The notes below the pieces were generated by a model, which was not told the DNA's origin, ran no database searches, and saw nothing but the letters and a program-made list of their open reading frames with translations. From positions 1-64,000 of the IMG/VR virus record IMGVR_UViG_3300035661_000011: a stretch of 64,000 nucleotides of DNA; one strand, 5' to 3'. Source of the stretch: a virus. Positions 16,513 to 24,930 of the stretch are shown piece by piece; within the stretch, counting starts at the first letter, position 1, and the number at the start of each line of letters is the position of its first letter. The translations under genes and the position numbers were made by a program.

Positions 16513-16520
16513 AAACATTT
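16513..16520 (+). promoter_or_regulatory. AAACATTT element
   Basis: 15 bases before the start at 16535, directly followed by AAAGAGGT. Confidence 0.35.
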
Positions 16521-16534
16521 AAAGAGGTATTACA

Positions 16535-17362
16535 ATGAATATTGAATTAGAAGAAAGACATCCAGACATTTCCAGTAAAGCAGTACCATCTAAACTTTGG
16601 ACTATTGCAAGACTCAGTAGTTCTACTGATCGTGGATACAGTGAGAAAGATGGTTTAAATCTATTTGATAGTTGGGATGCACACGGCTACTGTGGAAGAC
16701 AATGGACATATCCATATCAAATTGATTACTTGTGGGATAAACAAGATCCAGATGAAACTGATAGCATGAAAGACTTATTTAGAGATAAGTTATTTTACTT
16801 ATCAGATGGTAGATACGGTGCTACATTTAAAAAACAGTTATTTGACGATGAACAATCTGCAATAGAGTATCTAAAGCGCGAATACCTTGAAAAATATTTG
16901 GAGTTTGCTGATTCTTACATTAATGACCGTGAGGATACCTACGTAGATATGAAAAAGGTAGTGGATTTATTTGCATCATCAGAAGATTCAGAAACTGCAA
17001 CTACTGTAGCCGATATAGCAGAGTTGCCATATCTGCGATCTATTGATATATACGCGACAATTTACGGATATTTAATTTGTATTTCTTACAATATGAAGAT
17101 ACTCGAAATGGGTGTATCTTTATCAGTTGACCCATTACCATCGGGTGGAAGTACATTGCGGTTTTCATTCCAACACCAGCTTACTGAAGCGGATGAATTT
17201 GATGTAGATTTTTATACAGTGGAAGAACCTGGTATGGACTGTCTAAAAGCTGGGGTGTTTTATTACTATGAGCGAGATGGTGTGAATATAGCTGTTGTGA
17301 ATAATGGATTTGCACAAGCGCAGATACTTCAAAAACAACTTGTAACAAACAACCCAATTTAA
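16535..17362 (+). CDS. Unknown acidic protein, 275 aa
   Basis: ATG behind AAAGAGGTATT. The protein is strongly acidic with many aromatic residues (DSWDAHGYCGRQWTYPYQIDYLW in its first third) and a beta-rich end; no recognised domain. It leads a run of small genes to 18875 with short gaps and overlaps, so an operon is likely. Function unknown. Confidence 0.75.
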   Translation: MNIELEERHPDISSKAVPSKLWTIARLSSSTDRGYSEKDGLNLFDSWDAHGYCGRQWTYPYQIDYLWDKQDPDETDSMKDLFRDKLFYLSDGRYGATFKKQLFDDEQSAIEYLKREYLEKYLEFADSYINDREDTYVDMKKVVDLFASSEDSETATTVADIAELPYLRSIDIYATIYGYLICISYNMKILEMGVSLSVDPLPSGGSTLRFSFQHQLTEADEFDVDFYTVEEPGMDCLKAGVFYYYERDGVNIAVVNNGFAQAQILQKQLVTNNPI

Positions 17363-17376
17363 TTCGGAGAACTATT

Positions 17377-17556
17377 ATGTCATATGCATGGATTCTAATA
17401 GTAATTTTAAATAATTCTAGAGGTGACGATTATCGCTTCCAAGAATTTTCATCTAAGTCAGCATGTCTAAACGCTGAAGCTTATATTGTTAAAGAGGCTG
17501 TAGAAACACAGACTAAACCATCACATACAAAGTGTGTACCAAAAGGGGGTATATAG
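17377..17556 (+). CDS. Unknown small protein, 59 aa
   Basis: ATG 17377 follows AATTCGGAGAACT. The product starts with a short hydrophobic stretch (SYAWILIVILNN) and has two cysteines (SACLN, TKCVP). The order (aromatic start, FQEFSSKSACLNAEAYIVKEA) recalls small phage and bacterial proteins that copy the 'xxxFxSxxxCxxA' pattern. Its stop overlaps the next start. Function unknown. Confidence 0.65.
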   Translation: MSYAWILIVILNNSRGDDYRFQEFSSKSACLNAEAYIVKEAVETQTKPSHTKCVPKGGI

Positions 17557-17885
17557 TGGAGAACTTAGACAACTTACACAAGTGTTTATCTGAAAACGAT
17601 AAACGTAATCTAGGTGTTGAAATTAGAGATATATTATCTCGAGTACAAGGGGTAGGTTACAATGCTACACTCTTAACAATAGGTTATATACGTGCACTGG
17701 AAGATAGTGAATTAGATAACGGACTACGTTGGTTTTTTTATAACCGTCAAAGGTTCACTTTAGAAAATTTAGTTCGTGGAAGAAAATGTGCCCTTGGTAT
17801 GGTTAGTTACGGTGACTCACCGTTTAACTTCTTTCACTACAAAGATATCAACGTATTACATGAGTTGCGAAAATGTCACCGTTAG
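17556..17885 (+). CDS. Unknown protein, 109 aa
   Basis: GTG 17556 is preferred to GTG 17532 because AAAGGGGG lies just upstream and it overlaps the previous stop. The product is charged and helix-rich with an aromatic WFFYNRQRF segment. No motif. Part of the coupled 16535-18875 run. Confidence 0.65.
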   Translation: MENLDNLHKCLSENDKRNLGVEIRDILSRVQGVGYNATLLTIGYIRALEDSELDNGLRWFFYNRQRFTLENLVRGRKCALGMVSYGDSPFNFFHYKDINVLHELRKCHR

Positions 17886-18043
17886 AAATACTTTATGAAG
17901 AGTTACAAGATCGTGAAATAGTGTTACTTGCCGATTACAAAGTTGGGACAATAACAAACCCAGAATACGATATACGATGTCATGAATTGGCACTGTGTAT
18001 TGTAAGAGTCCAACAATTATTACTTAAAGGTAAACGTGTATGA
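17873..18043 (+). CDS. Unknown small protein, 56 aa, likely paralog of the next gene's N-terminus
   Basis: ATG overlaps the end of the previous gene and its TGA overlaps the next ATG. MSPLEILYEELQDREIVLL followed by ELALCIVRVQQLLL lines up with MSSLIVLYEELMERCTFLL and ELQLVISRVIGLQLQ of the following protein, suggesting tandem duplication of a small helical domain. Function unknown. Confidence 0.7.
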   Translation: MSPLEILYEELQDREIVLLADYKVGTITNPEYDIRCHELALCIVRVQQLLLKGKRV

Positions 18044-18612
18044 GTAGTCTAATTGTTTTGTACGAAGAGTTGATGGAACGATGTACGTTTCTACTTAGCA
18101 CCATTCCAAGTAAATCTATCGCAGTAGACCACATTACTGCTGGTCAGGTAACCGAATTACAACTTGTTATAAGCCGAGTGATTGGATTACAGTTACAAGA
18201 ATGTGTTAACTCTACTATGAGTGAATGCGAACCACCTCCACCGGAACTATATCCGACAGAAGCAGTAATAGAGATAGAGCGGATTATGGGTAAATCAAAA
18301 GAGTTACAAACACCTAAACACAATGGGCCAGTTATGTTAGAAGAACCAGTTATTGACAAATATGAATCTAGACACGGCACCCATGTTGGAAACTGTGAAT
18401 GTTGTAACAGTCAAGTCTACGATAGTTTATGTGATGAAGAGTTTATTAAAGCTAACCCAAATCTTCCAGCTGAAAAATGGGATTATTGGGTGTATTGTAT
18501 CAATCCTAAATGTAAACACCACTATGGTGTAGGTTACGAAATACTAAACAACGATAATCGCAGATATGAAACTGGAGTAACAACTGACATGTATCCTTGG
18601 TGGGTGGAGTGA
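18040..18612 (+). CDS. Unknown protein with zinc-ribbon-like cysteines, 190 aa
   Basis: The N-terminal 55 residues form the helical domain shared with 17873-18043. The C-terminal third has NCECCNSQVYD, then about 33 residues later YCINPKCKHH, a CxxC...CxxxxC/H arrangement suited to one zinc ion. A helical module joined to a zinc ribbon suggests binding to nucleic acid or to a protein, but the partner is unknown. ATGA overlap with the gene before, GTGA overlap with the one after. Confidence 0.75.
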   Translation: MSSLIVLYEELMERCTFLLSTIPSKSIAVDHITAGQVTELQLVISRVIGLQLQECVNSTMSECEPPPPELYPTEAVIEIERIMGKSKELQTPKHNGPVMLEEPVIDKYESRHGTHVGNCECCNSQVYDSLCDEEFIKANPNLPAEKWDYWVYCINPKCKHHYGVGYEILNNDNRRYETGVTTDMYPWWVE

Positions 18613-18875
18613 CTTTAATAGAAAAATTACGACAAATACATTTACATAAATTTATGCGGGATAACTTATCTGAGCGTGAGGTTGCTGAAGAAGAACTGTT
18701 TATAAAAGAACCACGTTTTTCCACGGTAGACTTTACTGCTGATGCAGATGAGTTTAGTACATTCAACAAATACGCTATATCGCAATGGTATTATGATTAC
18801 ATGTTAAATAGTAGAACTGGTCACTATTTACATATGTACCTAAAATCTGAAGAGTCCCAAAACTCGACTGGTTAA
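18609..18875 (+). CDS. Unknown protein, 88 aa
   Basis: GTG 18609 overlaps the previous TGA (GTGA), with GGTGGGTGG as a possible ribosome binding site. Charged helical start, then aromatic segment (AISQWYYDYMLNS). No motif. Last gene of the run before terminator 18894-18925. Confidence 0.65.
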   Translation: MTLIEKLRQIHLHKFMRDNLSEREVAEEELFIKEPRFSTVDFTADADEFSTFNKYAISQWYYDYMLNSRTGHYLHMYLKSEESQNSTG

Positions 18876-18893
18876 AAAAACTATACTATCTAA

Positions 18894-18925
18894 GTAGTAG
18901 ACTCGTGAATTCATGAGTCTACTAC
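18894..18925 (+). terminator. Intrinsic terminator
   Basis: 11-bp perfect arms and a T8 run from 18931; closes the 16535-18875 operon. Confidence 0.85.
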
Positions 18926-18957
18926 CACTATTTTTTTTATTACTAAGTGAACATACC

Positions 18958-19056
18958 GTGTCAAATTGGGATACCGACTGTACACTTCCTGTTTCTGTAC
19001 AAGATAAACGCACCGTTAGACTGTATTGTCCCACCTGTGGTGTACTTGGTCAGTAA
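18958..19056 (+). CDS. Possible micro-protein with CPTCG knuckle, 32 aa
   Basis: GTG start with weak ribosome binding site (TAAGTGA). The product reads SNWDTDCTLPVS then RLYCPTCGVLGQ. The CxxC knuckle and charged, non-repetitive sequence look real, but one knuckle and 32 residues are not enough to be sure. It sits in the 363-base gap between 18875 and 19239; the rest of that gap is a terminator, a promoter and the leader of the chimallin gene. Confidence 0.35.
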   Translation: MSNWDTDCTLPVSVQDKRTVRLYCPTCGVLGQ

Positions 19057-19075
19057 CCCATCCATCTTTTAAACA

Positions 19076-19085
19076 TATATTATCT
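19076..19085 (+). promoter_or_regulatory. Early-type promoter element TATATTATCT upstream of the candidate chimallin gene
   Basis: Exact consensus in the context AAACATATATTATCTA, 153 bases before the start codon. Early expression would fit the nuclear-shell protein, which must appear minutes after infection. Confidence 0.65.
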
Positions 19086-19142
19086 AAGTGAGTTAGATAC
19101 AATTTAACTCACTGTTTTATATTTGGAGGTGTTAAATAAAAA

Positions 19143-19211
19143 AATATTACAGATATCAATAATCTGTAAAGGGTGTTACACTCACTTATCGAAAGGTAAG
19201 TGTATTTCATA
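19143..19211 (+). promoter_or_regulatory. Structured 5' leader of the candidate chimallin mRNA
   Basis: Two perfect hairpins lie between promoter and start: TTACAGAT/ATCTGTAA at about 19147-19169 and CACTTA/TAAGTG at about 19183-19202. A separate TTTGGAGGTG site occurs upstream (about 19122) without a start codon. The leader could stabilise or control a highly made mRNA. Confidence 0.45.
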
Positions 19212-19238
19212 TTAATAATTTTTAGAGGTTAAAAAAAC

Positions 19239-21197
19239 ATGAGCAATGAATTAATTGATGAACCGACTGTAGCTTCTGCTGCTAGAAGACCACAACCAGG
19301 TGCAAAACAAACCCAACAAAGACAACCGCCGCCAATATCACCTGGCACACGGAGAAACACAAACAGTTTATTTGGTGCTGCAATGAGCGGTAACCGCCAG
19401 TCAGCAGATATGGGTGAGATCCACGAATCGTTTAGTGCGCTTTGCACGGGCTATTTTGCTACCACTGGTGTTTCTGTGGAGGCTATTGCATTTGATGACA
19501 TATCGCTTCTAATTCCTGCGGAAATGTTAGTGGTGCGGGAAGGTAATCGTTTATACGTTGGCGTATTCCTGATTTCACATCTTCTGCGTGCACAGATTCC
19601 AGACTTTGTAGAGCGCGGTGGCTATGGTCGTGAAATTGTACTTCCCCAAACCGAAGAGTCTTTGTGGACATCTCCAATTATGCAAGAGCGTGCATATGCA
19701 CTGTTAGCAAGAACATACTTTGCTGACAAAAACTACTCGATGCAAGAGCTTGAAAAGCTGATTATTATTTCCAGCGTACAAAGACTATCTCCAACTAAAC
19801 GTTACATCACCACAGCTGATTGCGAAGTACCATTCGACCATGCAATGGCTTCAATTTTAGCATTTATCAAATTGTCGCGTGGCGAAGGTACATCTCTGTT
19901 TACAGCAGATGATTTGCGTGATGCAGGTTACACAATGGCTGTGCGTCACAAAATTAATCCAACTGGAATGTCTACGAACACCTATGGGGAACCTATGGCG
20001 TGTGACATCGAGTTGACATTAGTGGCGCGGTCACAAAAGCGACCAGATTCTTTGCATCAAACAGAGATTGACCAAATTCTTTGTCAAGTTAGTTTGACTA
20101 TTGATTTCTTACCTATGAAACCAGGTAGTGAAGTTATCCGTCTATCTAATCGTCAAGAAGCACATCCGTTAGTAGTTCCAGTGTTTATTATTCGCCAAGC
20201 CACAACGGTATCATTAGGAACAACTAATAACGATTCTTTCTTAACGCAGATTTTGGCGTTAAGTATGGTCAAAGCGTATTCGGAAGATCCACAACGTTGG
20301 GGTCAGTTGTTTGAACCTGGAACTATGTCGAACTGCATTAACAACATTGGGTTACTTGGTAAACTAGGTGACCCAAATCCAGTGTCAAACGAAATCCCAG
20401 GCGTAGTTACAATCTTGCCACGCGGTTCATATTCAACTGAACCCAAAACCAAAACAGTTATTCAGATGATCGAAGAATACTGTTCGCAAACGCCAATTAT
20501 TGCGATGGACGTCGCTCGTGCAGGCCCTATGCAATATATTCAGGAATTGTTTACGTATACAGATGCTGAAAATTTGGTTAACACCGAACTATCCTCATTT
20601 GTTATGGAATACAATGAAGCGGCTGGTACTCATGAAATCGATAAAGATGCATTCTTCAGATTCTGGCAAACTGAATTTGGCGGTCCATCCAAGTCACCAA
20701 TCTTCGACCCTAACCATGATTTACAAGGTCATGTGGATCAATGGGAAGGTACGTTTGTTGGTAGCGACCATTTGTTACATGACATCCATGAAGTTGACTT
20801 GTTGGCGTTTCTATACGACGATAACGTAAGTGAAGAATCTCTAGCTAAGTACGCCAATTGTAGTATCCCATCTGACAATTCTTTGCTGGATTTGGACAAC
20901 CGATTACAGTTGATTACAGGTATCTTACCACACCGTACAATCACCGGTAAGTCAATGCGGTATTTCTACAACCCTCACTTTCTATATGTGGTTGACCGCT
21001 ACTTGACAAACTACGGCGTTGGATTTGAATTGGATGAAAGTATGTTGCATGTTCGTAGCTCATTCGGTTTGAACCGCGATTACTTGTTGGAGGGTAATGA
21101 GCAATCGTCTGCATTCCGTGCAGCTGGAATTCGTCGCGGTGATACACGCGGCAGTGACCAGTTCCAACCAATGAACAGTCGTAAAAGATTCTACTAA
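19239..21197 (+). CDS. chmA: Probable chimallin (ChmA), phage nuclear-shell protein
   Basis: ChmA tiles into a single-layer lattice that encloses the replicating genome and excludes host nucleases. The case here is by context and form: 652 aa (ChmA of 201phi2-1 and Goslar are about 630 aa), a disordered Pro/Gln/Arg-rich N-terminal tail (about 1-50: QPGAKQTQQRQPPPISPGTRR), a large mixed domain, and a flexible Arg/Ser-rich C-terminus (GSDQFQPMNSRKRFY). This matches the flexible tails that tie ChmA subunits together. It has an early-type promoter, a structured leader, base composition richer in GC than neighbours (high expression), its own terminator, an RNA polymerase gene directly downstream, and PhuZ in the same genome. 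I cannot align it to known ChmA without a search. Alternative: an abundant virion protein. Confidence 0.65.
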   Translation: MSNELIDEPTVASAARRPQPGAKQTQQRQPPPISPGTRRNTNSLFGAAMSGNRQSADMGEIHESFSALCTGYFATTGVSVEAIAFDDISLLIPAEMLVVREGNRLYVGVFLISHLLRAQIPDFVERGGYGREIVLPQTEESLWTSPIMQERAYALLARTYFADKNYSMQELEKLIIISSVQRLSPTKRYITTADCEVPFDHAMASILAFIKLSRGEGTSLFTADDLRDAGYTMAVRHKINPTGMSTNTYGEPMACDIELTLVARSQKRPDSLHQTEIDQILCQVSLTIDFLPMKPGSEVIRLSNRQEAHPLVVPVFIIRQATTVSLGTTNNDSFLTQILALSMVKAYSEDPQRWGQLFEPGTMSNCINNIGLLGKLGDPNPVSNEIPGVVTILPRGSYSTEPKTKTVIQMIEEYCSQTPIIAMDVARAGPMQYIQELFTYTDAENLVNTELSSFVMEYNEAAGTHEIDKDAFFRFWQTEFGGPSKSPIFDPNHDLQGHVDQWEGTFVGSDHLLHDIHEVDLLAFLYDDNVSEESLAKYANCSIPSDNSLLDLDNRLQLITGILPHRTITGKSMRYFYNPHFLYVVDRYLTNYGVGFELDESMLHVRSSFGLNRDYLLEGNEQSSAFRAAGIRRGDTRGSDQFQPMNSRKRFY

Positions 21198-21223
21198 GCG
21201 TTACTGTTAGTCGTAGTTAAATT

Positions 21224-21251
21224 GAGTACCAGTGCAATTGCACTGGTACTC
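21224..21251 (+). terminator. Terminator after the candidate chimallin gene
   Basis: Perfect 28-base palindrome followed by a T6 run; isolates the highly expressed gene from the polymerase gene downstream. Confidence 0.8.
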
Positions 21252-21281
21252 ATATTTTTTTCTGTGTATTGAGAGGACAAT

Positions 21282-22823
21282 ATGGGTTTACATACAAGGT
21301 TACCTGATTACGATGTGATATATAAGAGTTTACAAAGCTCTATATTGTTAAACGAAGTACCATATGTTACAAAGGAAGATAGAGAGTTATTTAATTCTCT
21401 ATTAGTAACAAAAACTGAAACAGACGTCCTGTGTAGTGTCCCAACCTGTGAGTGCGGAAAATACACATATGGGTACAATGAAGGACGCGTTTGTGATAAC
21501 TGCAATACAACCGTACAGTTGCAGAATGAAAGCATTATTGATACAAAGGTGTGGATAAAGTGTCCAGAAGGTGTACATGGCTTTATATCACCCTTCCTGT
21601 GGATTAAACTCAAACATCTAACTGCGAATTCAGGTTACAATATTTTACTATGGGCAATCGACCCAAAAAGTGTACCACGCCCACGGAAACCAACGAAGTT
21701 AGTTAAGTTGAGAATAGATGCTTTGGAACGAGCTGGGTGGCAACGTAGTTTAAATTATTTTATAGAGAACTGGGAGAGATACTTCACTATTATGGCTGAA
21801 ACTTTAGTTGGAAAAGCTAAAGCCAAAATGTATTCTGAGTTAGATTTACTAAGTAAGAACAAAGCAATGTTTTTTCCTAAATATCTACCAGTTCCAACAA
21901 AGGCATTAATGGTTATTGAGAAAACAAATCTTGGTAACTACGCTGATACGTCAACCATGAGTTATGCGGTTGCAGCAGCTAAAACGATTGGCATTATTAG
22001 TATGCCACGTAATCCTCCAATGAAACCTTTATCAGTTAAATATCTGGAAAGTAAAATTGTTGGAGTGTGTGAAAACTTAACCATTTATTCAGCTAACACG
22101 TTTAAGAAAAACATTTGTCCTAAAAGTGGGTGGTTACGTGGACACGTATATCGCGCCAGGTCAGATTTTACCGGACGAGCAGTAATTACATCTATACCAA
22201 CACCACACTGGTATGCTGAAATACATTTACCGTGGACAATGGGTATTGAAATATTTAAATTTCATATCATTAATATATTACGAAATAAATATGGATATTC
22301 CCGTAAAGAATATGTAGCGTTATTGGATTACGCTGGTAGTAACTACGATCCAATAATCGACGAAATATTACGGTCGCTAATAGCCAATGGTGAAAAACTA
22401 CCAAGAAATTTAAAGTTTGACGAAGAGTTCCACATATGGCGTGGTCTAACAACAGAACAGATTAATAAGGTACGATTACCAGATTACGGAATATGTTGCG
22501 CTTTCCAAAGAAATCCGACCTTAGGTTTGGGCTCTATGCAAAGGCAGTATGTTACGAAGTTTAAAACAGACTTAACTGACAAATCTATATCGTTGAGTGA
22601 CCTAGTCGCACCAGGTTATAATTGTGACCATGATGGGGATGAAATGAACTTTACACTTACACACTTGGCTAAATTTATAAGCTCTATGGAAGTTTTAGAT
22701 ATTAAATACGCTATACACGACCCTATTAAATTGGGTAGATTTAATAACAACATTAAACTCCCAGACCCAACACTGGAAACATTTGCTAATTTTTTGAATG
22801 TACGGTACTATGTCAATCAATAG
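21282..22823 (+). CDS. RNA polymerase beta' subunit, N-terminal piece
   Basis: phiKZ-like phages encode two multisubunit RNA polymerases whose beta and beta' chains are divided into several proteins. This 513 aa piece has the beta' N-terminal zinc-binding domain (cysteines in CSVPTCECGKY and CDNCN, about residues 47-71) and the catalytic magnesium loop as NCDHDGDEMNF (D449, D451, D453), the DxDGD signature of all cellular-type RNAPs. TGRAVITSIP at about residue 302 corresponds to the conserved segment before the loop (GRSVI in cellular enzymes). ATG behind TTGAGAGGAC. The next gene overlaps its end. Whether it belongs to the virion or the non-virion enzyme is not decided by sequence; position beside the chmA candidate favours neither strongly. 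Confidence 0.92.
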   Translation: MGLHTRLPDYDVIYKSLQSSILLNEVPYVTKEDRELFNSLLVTKTETDVLCSVPTCECGKYTYGYNEGRVCDNCNTTVQLQNESIIDTKVWIKCPEGVHGFISPFLWIKLKHLTANSGYNILLWAIDPKSVPRPRKPTKLVKLRIDALERAGWQRSLNYFIENWERYFTIMAETLVGKAKAKMYSELDLLSKNKAMFFPKYLPVPTKALMVIEKTNLGNYADTSTMSYAVAAAKTIGIISMPRNPPMKPLSVKYLESKIVGVCENLTIYSANTFKKNICPKSGWLRGHVYRARSDFTGRAVITSIPTPHWYAEIHLPWTMGIEIFKFHIINILRNKYGYSRKEYVALLDYAGSNYDPIIDEILRSLIANGEKLPRNLKFDEEFHIWRGLTTEQINKVRLPDYGICCAFQRNPTLGLGSMQRQYVTKFKTDLTDKSISLSDLVAPGYNCDHDGDEMNFTLTHLAKFISSMEVLDIKYAIHDPIKLGRFNNNIKLPDPTLETFANFLNVRYYVNQ

Positions 22824-23004
22824 TGTTGTTGTTGGAGATAGTGTAGAGCATCCAATTTTAGGAGATGGTGTAGTTAGGGCAGTTGTGTTTGGTATTAAGC
22901 ATATACGTATGGATGTGTTTTTCATTGATATAAATGGTATTAAGCAATTAAAGTTTAAAAGGAATGCCAATTCTAATGTTTCTGTTAGAATTATAAAAAG
23001 ATAA
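22810..23004 (+). CDS. Unknown small protein, 64 aa
   Basis: ATG 22810 overlaps the end of the RNAP gene. The peptide (VVVGDSVEHPILGDGVVRAVVFG) resembles small SH3/Tudor-like barrels, in which a 'GDxVxHPxxGxGxV' strand-turn is common, for example in CarD-type RNAP-binding domains. The likeness together with translational coupling to an RNAP subunit suggests an RNAP-associated factor; this is inference. Confidence 0.7.
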   Translation: MSINSVVVGDSVEHPILGDGVVRAVVFGIKHIRMDVFFIDINGIKQLKFKRNANSNVSVRIIKR

Positions 23005-23018
23005 TTTTTGGAGGTATT

Positions 23019-23642
23019 ATGGCGAAACTAGTAGTGTTAGATGATTTTAATCGAGCTGGTGATTTAACTTTCTATAACGTGGATGATAATGTTCAGAGAC
23101 ACATTAGTTCGAAGTTTGAAACGTTTGTAAAAGTTGCCAGAGATGTAGGTGATGGGTTTATAGAATCTATGCGTAATTTATACGATGAGTCTATAAGTGA
23201 CAGAGCTCTTAACATTGGGGATTTAATGAGACAGAAAATCGGACATATCTTTGATATAGATATGATACGAAAAGTTAATTCTGTAAATGCAATCCGCTCA
23301 GCTCCAAATGTAATGCGTCGTTGGGTTATGGCAGAGCCAACAATGCGAGACCGATATAATGCAGGTGCCGTATCTGGGTACGATAAAGATTTTGAAAATC
23401 TGTATCCAGGTGAGAAAGGTGGAGTGTCCCATTACGATTATCGTCGTGTAATGAATGGGGTGGCTCAAATTGATGAAGATGGTAAAGGTTTTACTGAATG
23501 GTTTCACGAAGTAGTTCCAGAAGAAGACATTTTATCAATCACGCAACAAGCTTTAATCCTTAACTCCTGGGATGTAATTAAAGCTTCGATTAAATCAGGA
23601 AACAACGAAGATCCAACCTCTATGTGGGGTGGGACACTTTAA
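23019..23642 (+). CDS. Unknown protein, 207 aa
   Basis: ATG behind TTTTTGGAGGTATT. Mixed, mostly helical, with a basic/aromatic middle (MRRWVMAEPTMRDRYNAG...FENLYPGEKGG). No known motif. Likely co-transcribed with the RNAP piece. Function unknown. Confidence 0.75.
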   Translation: MAKLVVLDDFNRAGDLTFYNVDDNVQRHISSKFETFVKVARDVGDGFIESMRNLYDESISDRALNIGDLMRQKIGHIFDIDMIRKVNSVNAIRSAPNVMRRWVMAEPTMRDRYNAGAVSGYDKDFENLYPGEKGGVSHYDYRRVMNGVAQIDEDGKGFTEWFHEVVPEEDILSITQQALILNSWDVIKASIKSGNNEDPTSMWGGTL

Positions 23643-23649
23643 CCAATAG

Positions 23650-23669
23650 CACCCTAGACACCTAGGGTG
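23650..23669 (+). terminator. Small inverted repeat, possible terminator or processing site
   Basis: 8-bp arms CACCCTAG/CTAGGGTG with a 4-base loop and no T-run, between 23642 and the ribosome binding site of 23697. Confidence 0.4.
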
Positions 23670-23696
23670 TGTCATTTAAAACAACAGGAAAACGAT

Positions 23697-24392
23697 ATGA
23701 GTTTATTTTTACTTTTACCAGGCGATGTACATGGTCGTAGAGTGTGTGGTCATGTGGATGAGACATACGACACCAAAGAAGAACTGGACAGAATGAAACA
23801 AGTGTATGTGCAAACGTACTTTCAAGAGCATGGAATTATCACTACGCCAGTTTACATTTCTGAACCAATGAACGAAATGTTAACCAAGCTGCTTTTTGGT
23901 GGAGTAGTTGTTGCTATGGACATTAACACAGCAAGACAAAAGGTGTTACCAGGAACAACTGTTTTAGAAGACAGTGAAATGCCAGACTGTATACTGCACC
24001 CACTCTACGATTTGTACTGCGCTAGATTGGACGTATCTCGATTTGTAAACACGCTGAACGAACCAGAGTTCTCAATGGTTGCCCAGCTTTTAGTCAAGCA
24101 GTATACAGCTGTTATAGATAACATTCTGGAAACGTTTGCTACACAGTCGTTGACATTACAGTTAGAAGAAATTGATTTAAGTGAACAACAGCAAATTGAC
24201 ATTGACATTGTATCGGCAGACCATGACCAGTTTAAACATCAGCACGAAATACTTCTTGCTAAAACAATTAAAGCTCGAGAAGAAGCGCAAGCTGCAATGT
24301 TAGCGGAAGTACAAACTACTGGTGAGCAGACTACTTCTGATGACACAAATGAAGTGTGTGTGGCGACAGTTGCCGAAACTCCCTCTGAATAA
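23697..24392 (+). CDS. Unknown protein, 231 aa
   Basis: ATG 23697 has an ACAGGAAA site; an upstream in-frame start at 23667 would lie inside the hairpin. The C-terminal part (about 150-231) is Glu/Gln/Thr-rich and probably coiled or disordered. No recognised domain. Closed by the terminator at 24401-24432. Confidence 0.75.
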   Translation: MSLFLLLPGDVHGRRVCGHVDETYDTKEELDRMKQVYVQTYFQEHGIITTPVYISEPMNEMLTKLLFGGVVVAMDINTARQKVLPGTTVLEDSEMPDCILHPLYDLYCARLDVSRFVNTLNEPEFSMVAQLLVKQYTAVIDNILETFATQSLTLQLEEIDLSEQQQIDIDIVSADHDQFKHQHEILLAKTIKAREEAQAAMLAEVQTTGEQTTSDDTNEVCVATVAETPSE

Positions 24393-24400
24393 TACCAACT

Positions 24401-24432
24401 GTGTGAAACCCAGAAATTTCTGAGTTTCACAC
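24401..24432 (+). terminator. Intrinsic terminator
   Basis: Near-perfect 32-base inverted repeat with one mismatch, followed by a T7 run. Confidence 0.8.
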
Positions 24433-24450
24433 TCTGTATTTTTTTAAGCA

Positions 24451-24460
24451 TATATTATCT
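24451..24460 (+). promoter_or_regulatory. Early-type promoter element TATATTATCT
   Basis: Exact consensus, 69 bases before the start at 24529. Confidence 0.65.
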
Positions 24461-24528
24461 TTTTGTATATTTAGATATTGTGGCTGTATCATCCAAGGTA
24501 CAATAACTATTTATACGAGGTATAAAAA

Positions 24529-24930
24529 ATGAGTAAGAATGTAGCGTGGCCTACGTTAAGTACAAATGAAGGGTGGGTGTCTGATCCAACTAGAGTGTTA
24601 AATTTATCCTTTGCGCACACTTTGACGTCGGATAGGTTCCAGTCAATAGTTTATGCTGGTAGAATAACATCTCTTATGGGTCTCCTAATTAGATTCCAAC
24701 ACGATCCAGATAGGCTAATGGACGCTATTATAGAGAGTTACACTAATTTTTACAATAGAATCTACGATTCGTCTAGTGTAGATGCAACGTATACAATGAA
24801 TGCAGATGATTCATATTCTGTACAGTTGTCAATAGAAGTAATAAAAAATGGTACGACTTATTCACTAGCATACACTGGTGCATTGGATAAGTCGTCTTTA
24901 ACTGAAGCCTTGAAAGGTATGACACTATGA
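24529..24930 (+). CDS. Unknown protein, 133 aa
   Basis: ATG behind ATACGAGGTATAAA. Strand-rich protein with Ser/Thr and aromatic residues (YTNFYNRIYDSSSVDATYTMNADDSYSV region), no domain recognised. First gene of a tightly overlapped block (24529-27426) containing a nuclease, so a DNA-metabolism role is possible. ATGA overlap with the next gene. Confidence 0.75.
   Translation: MSKNVAWPTLSTNEGWVSDPTRVLNLSFAHTLTSDRFQSIVYAGRITSLMGLLIRFQHDPDRLMDAIIESYTNFYNRIYDSSSVDATYTMNADDSYSVQLSIEVIKNGTTYSLAYTGALDKSSLTEALKGMTL

Noticed and set aside
21282-22823. Assigning phiKZ gp numbers to each RNAP piece
   Set aside because: Motifs identify the part of beta or beta' but cannot by eye decide virion versus non-virion enzyme; needs phylogeny.
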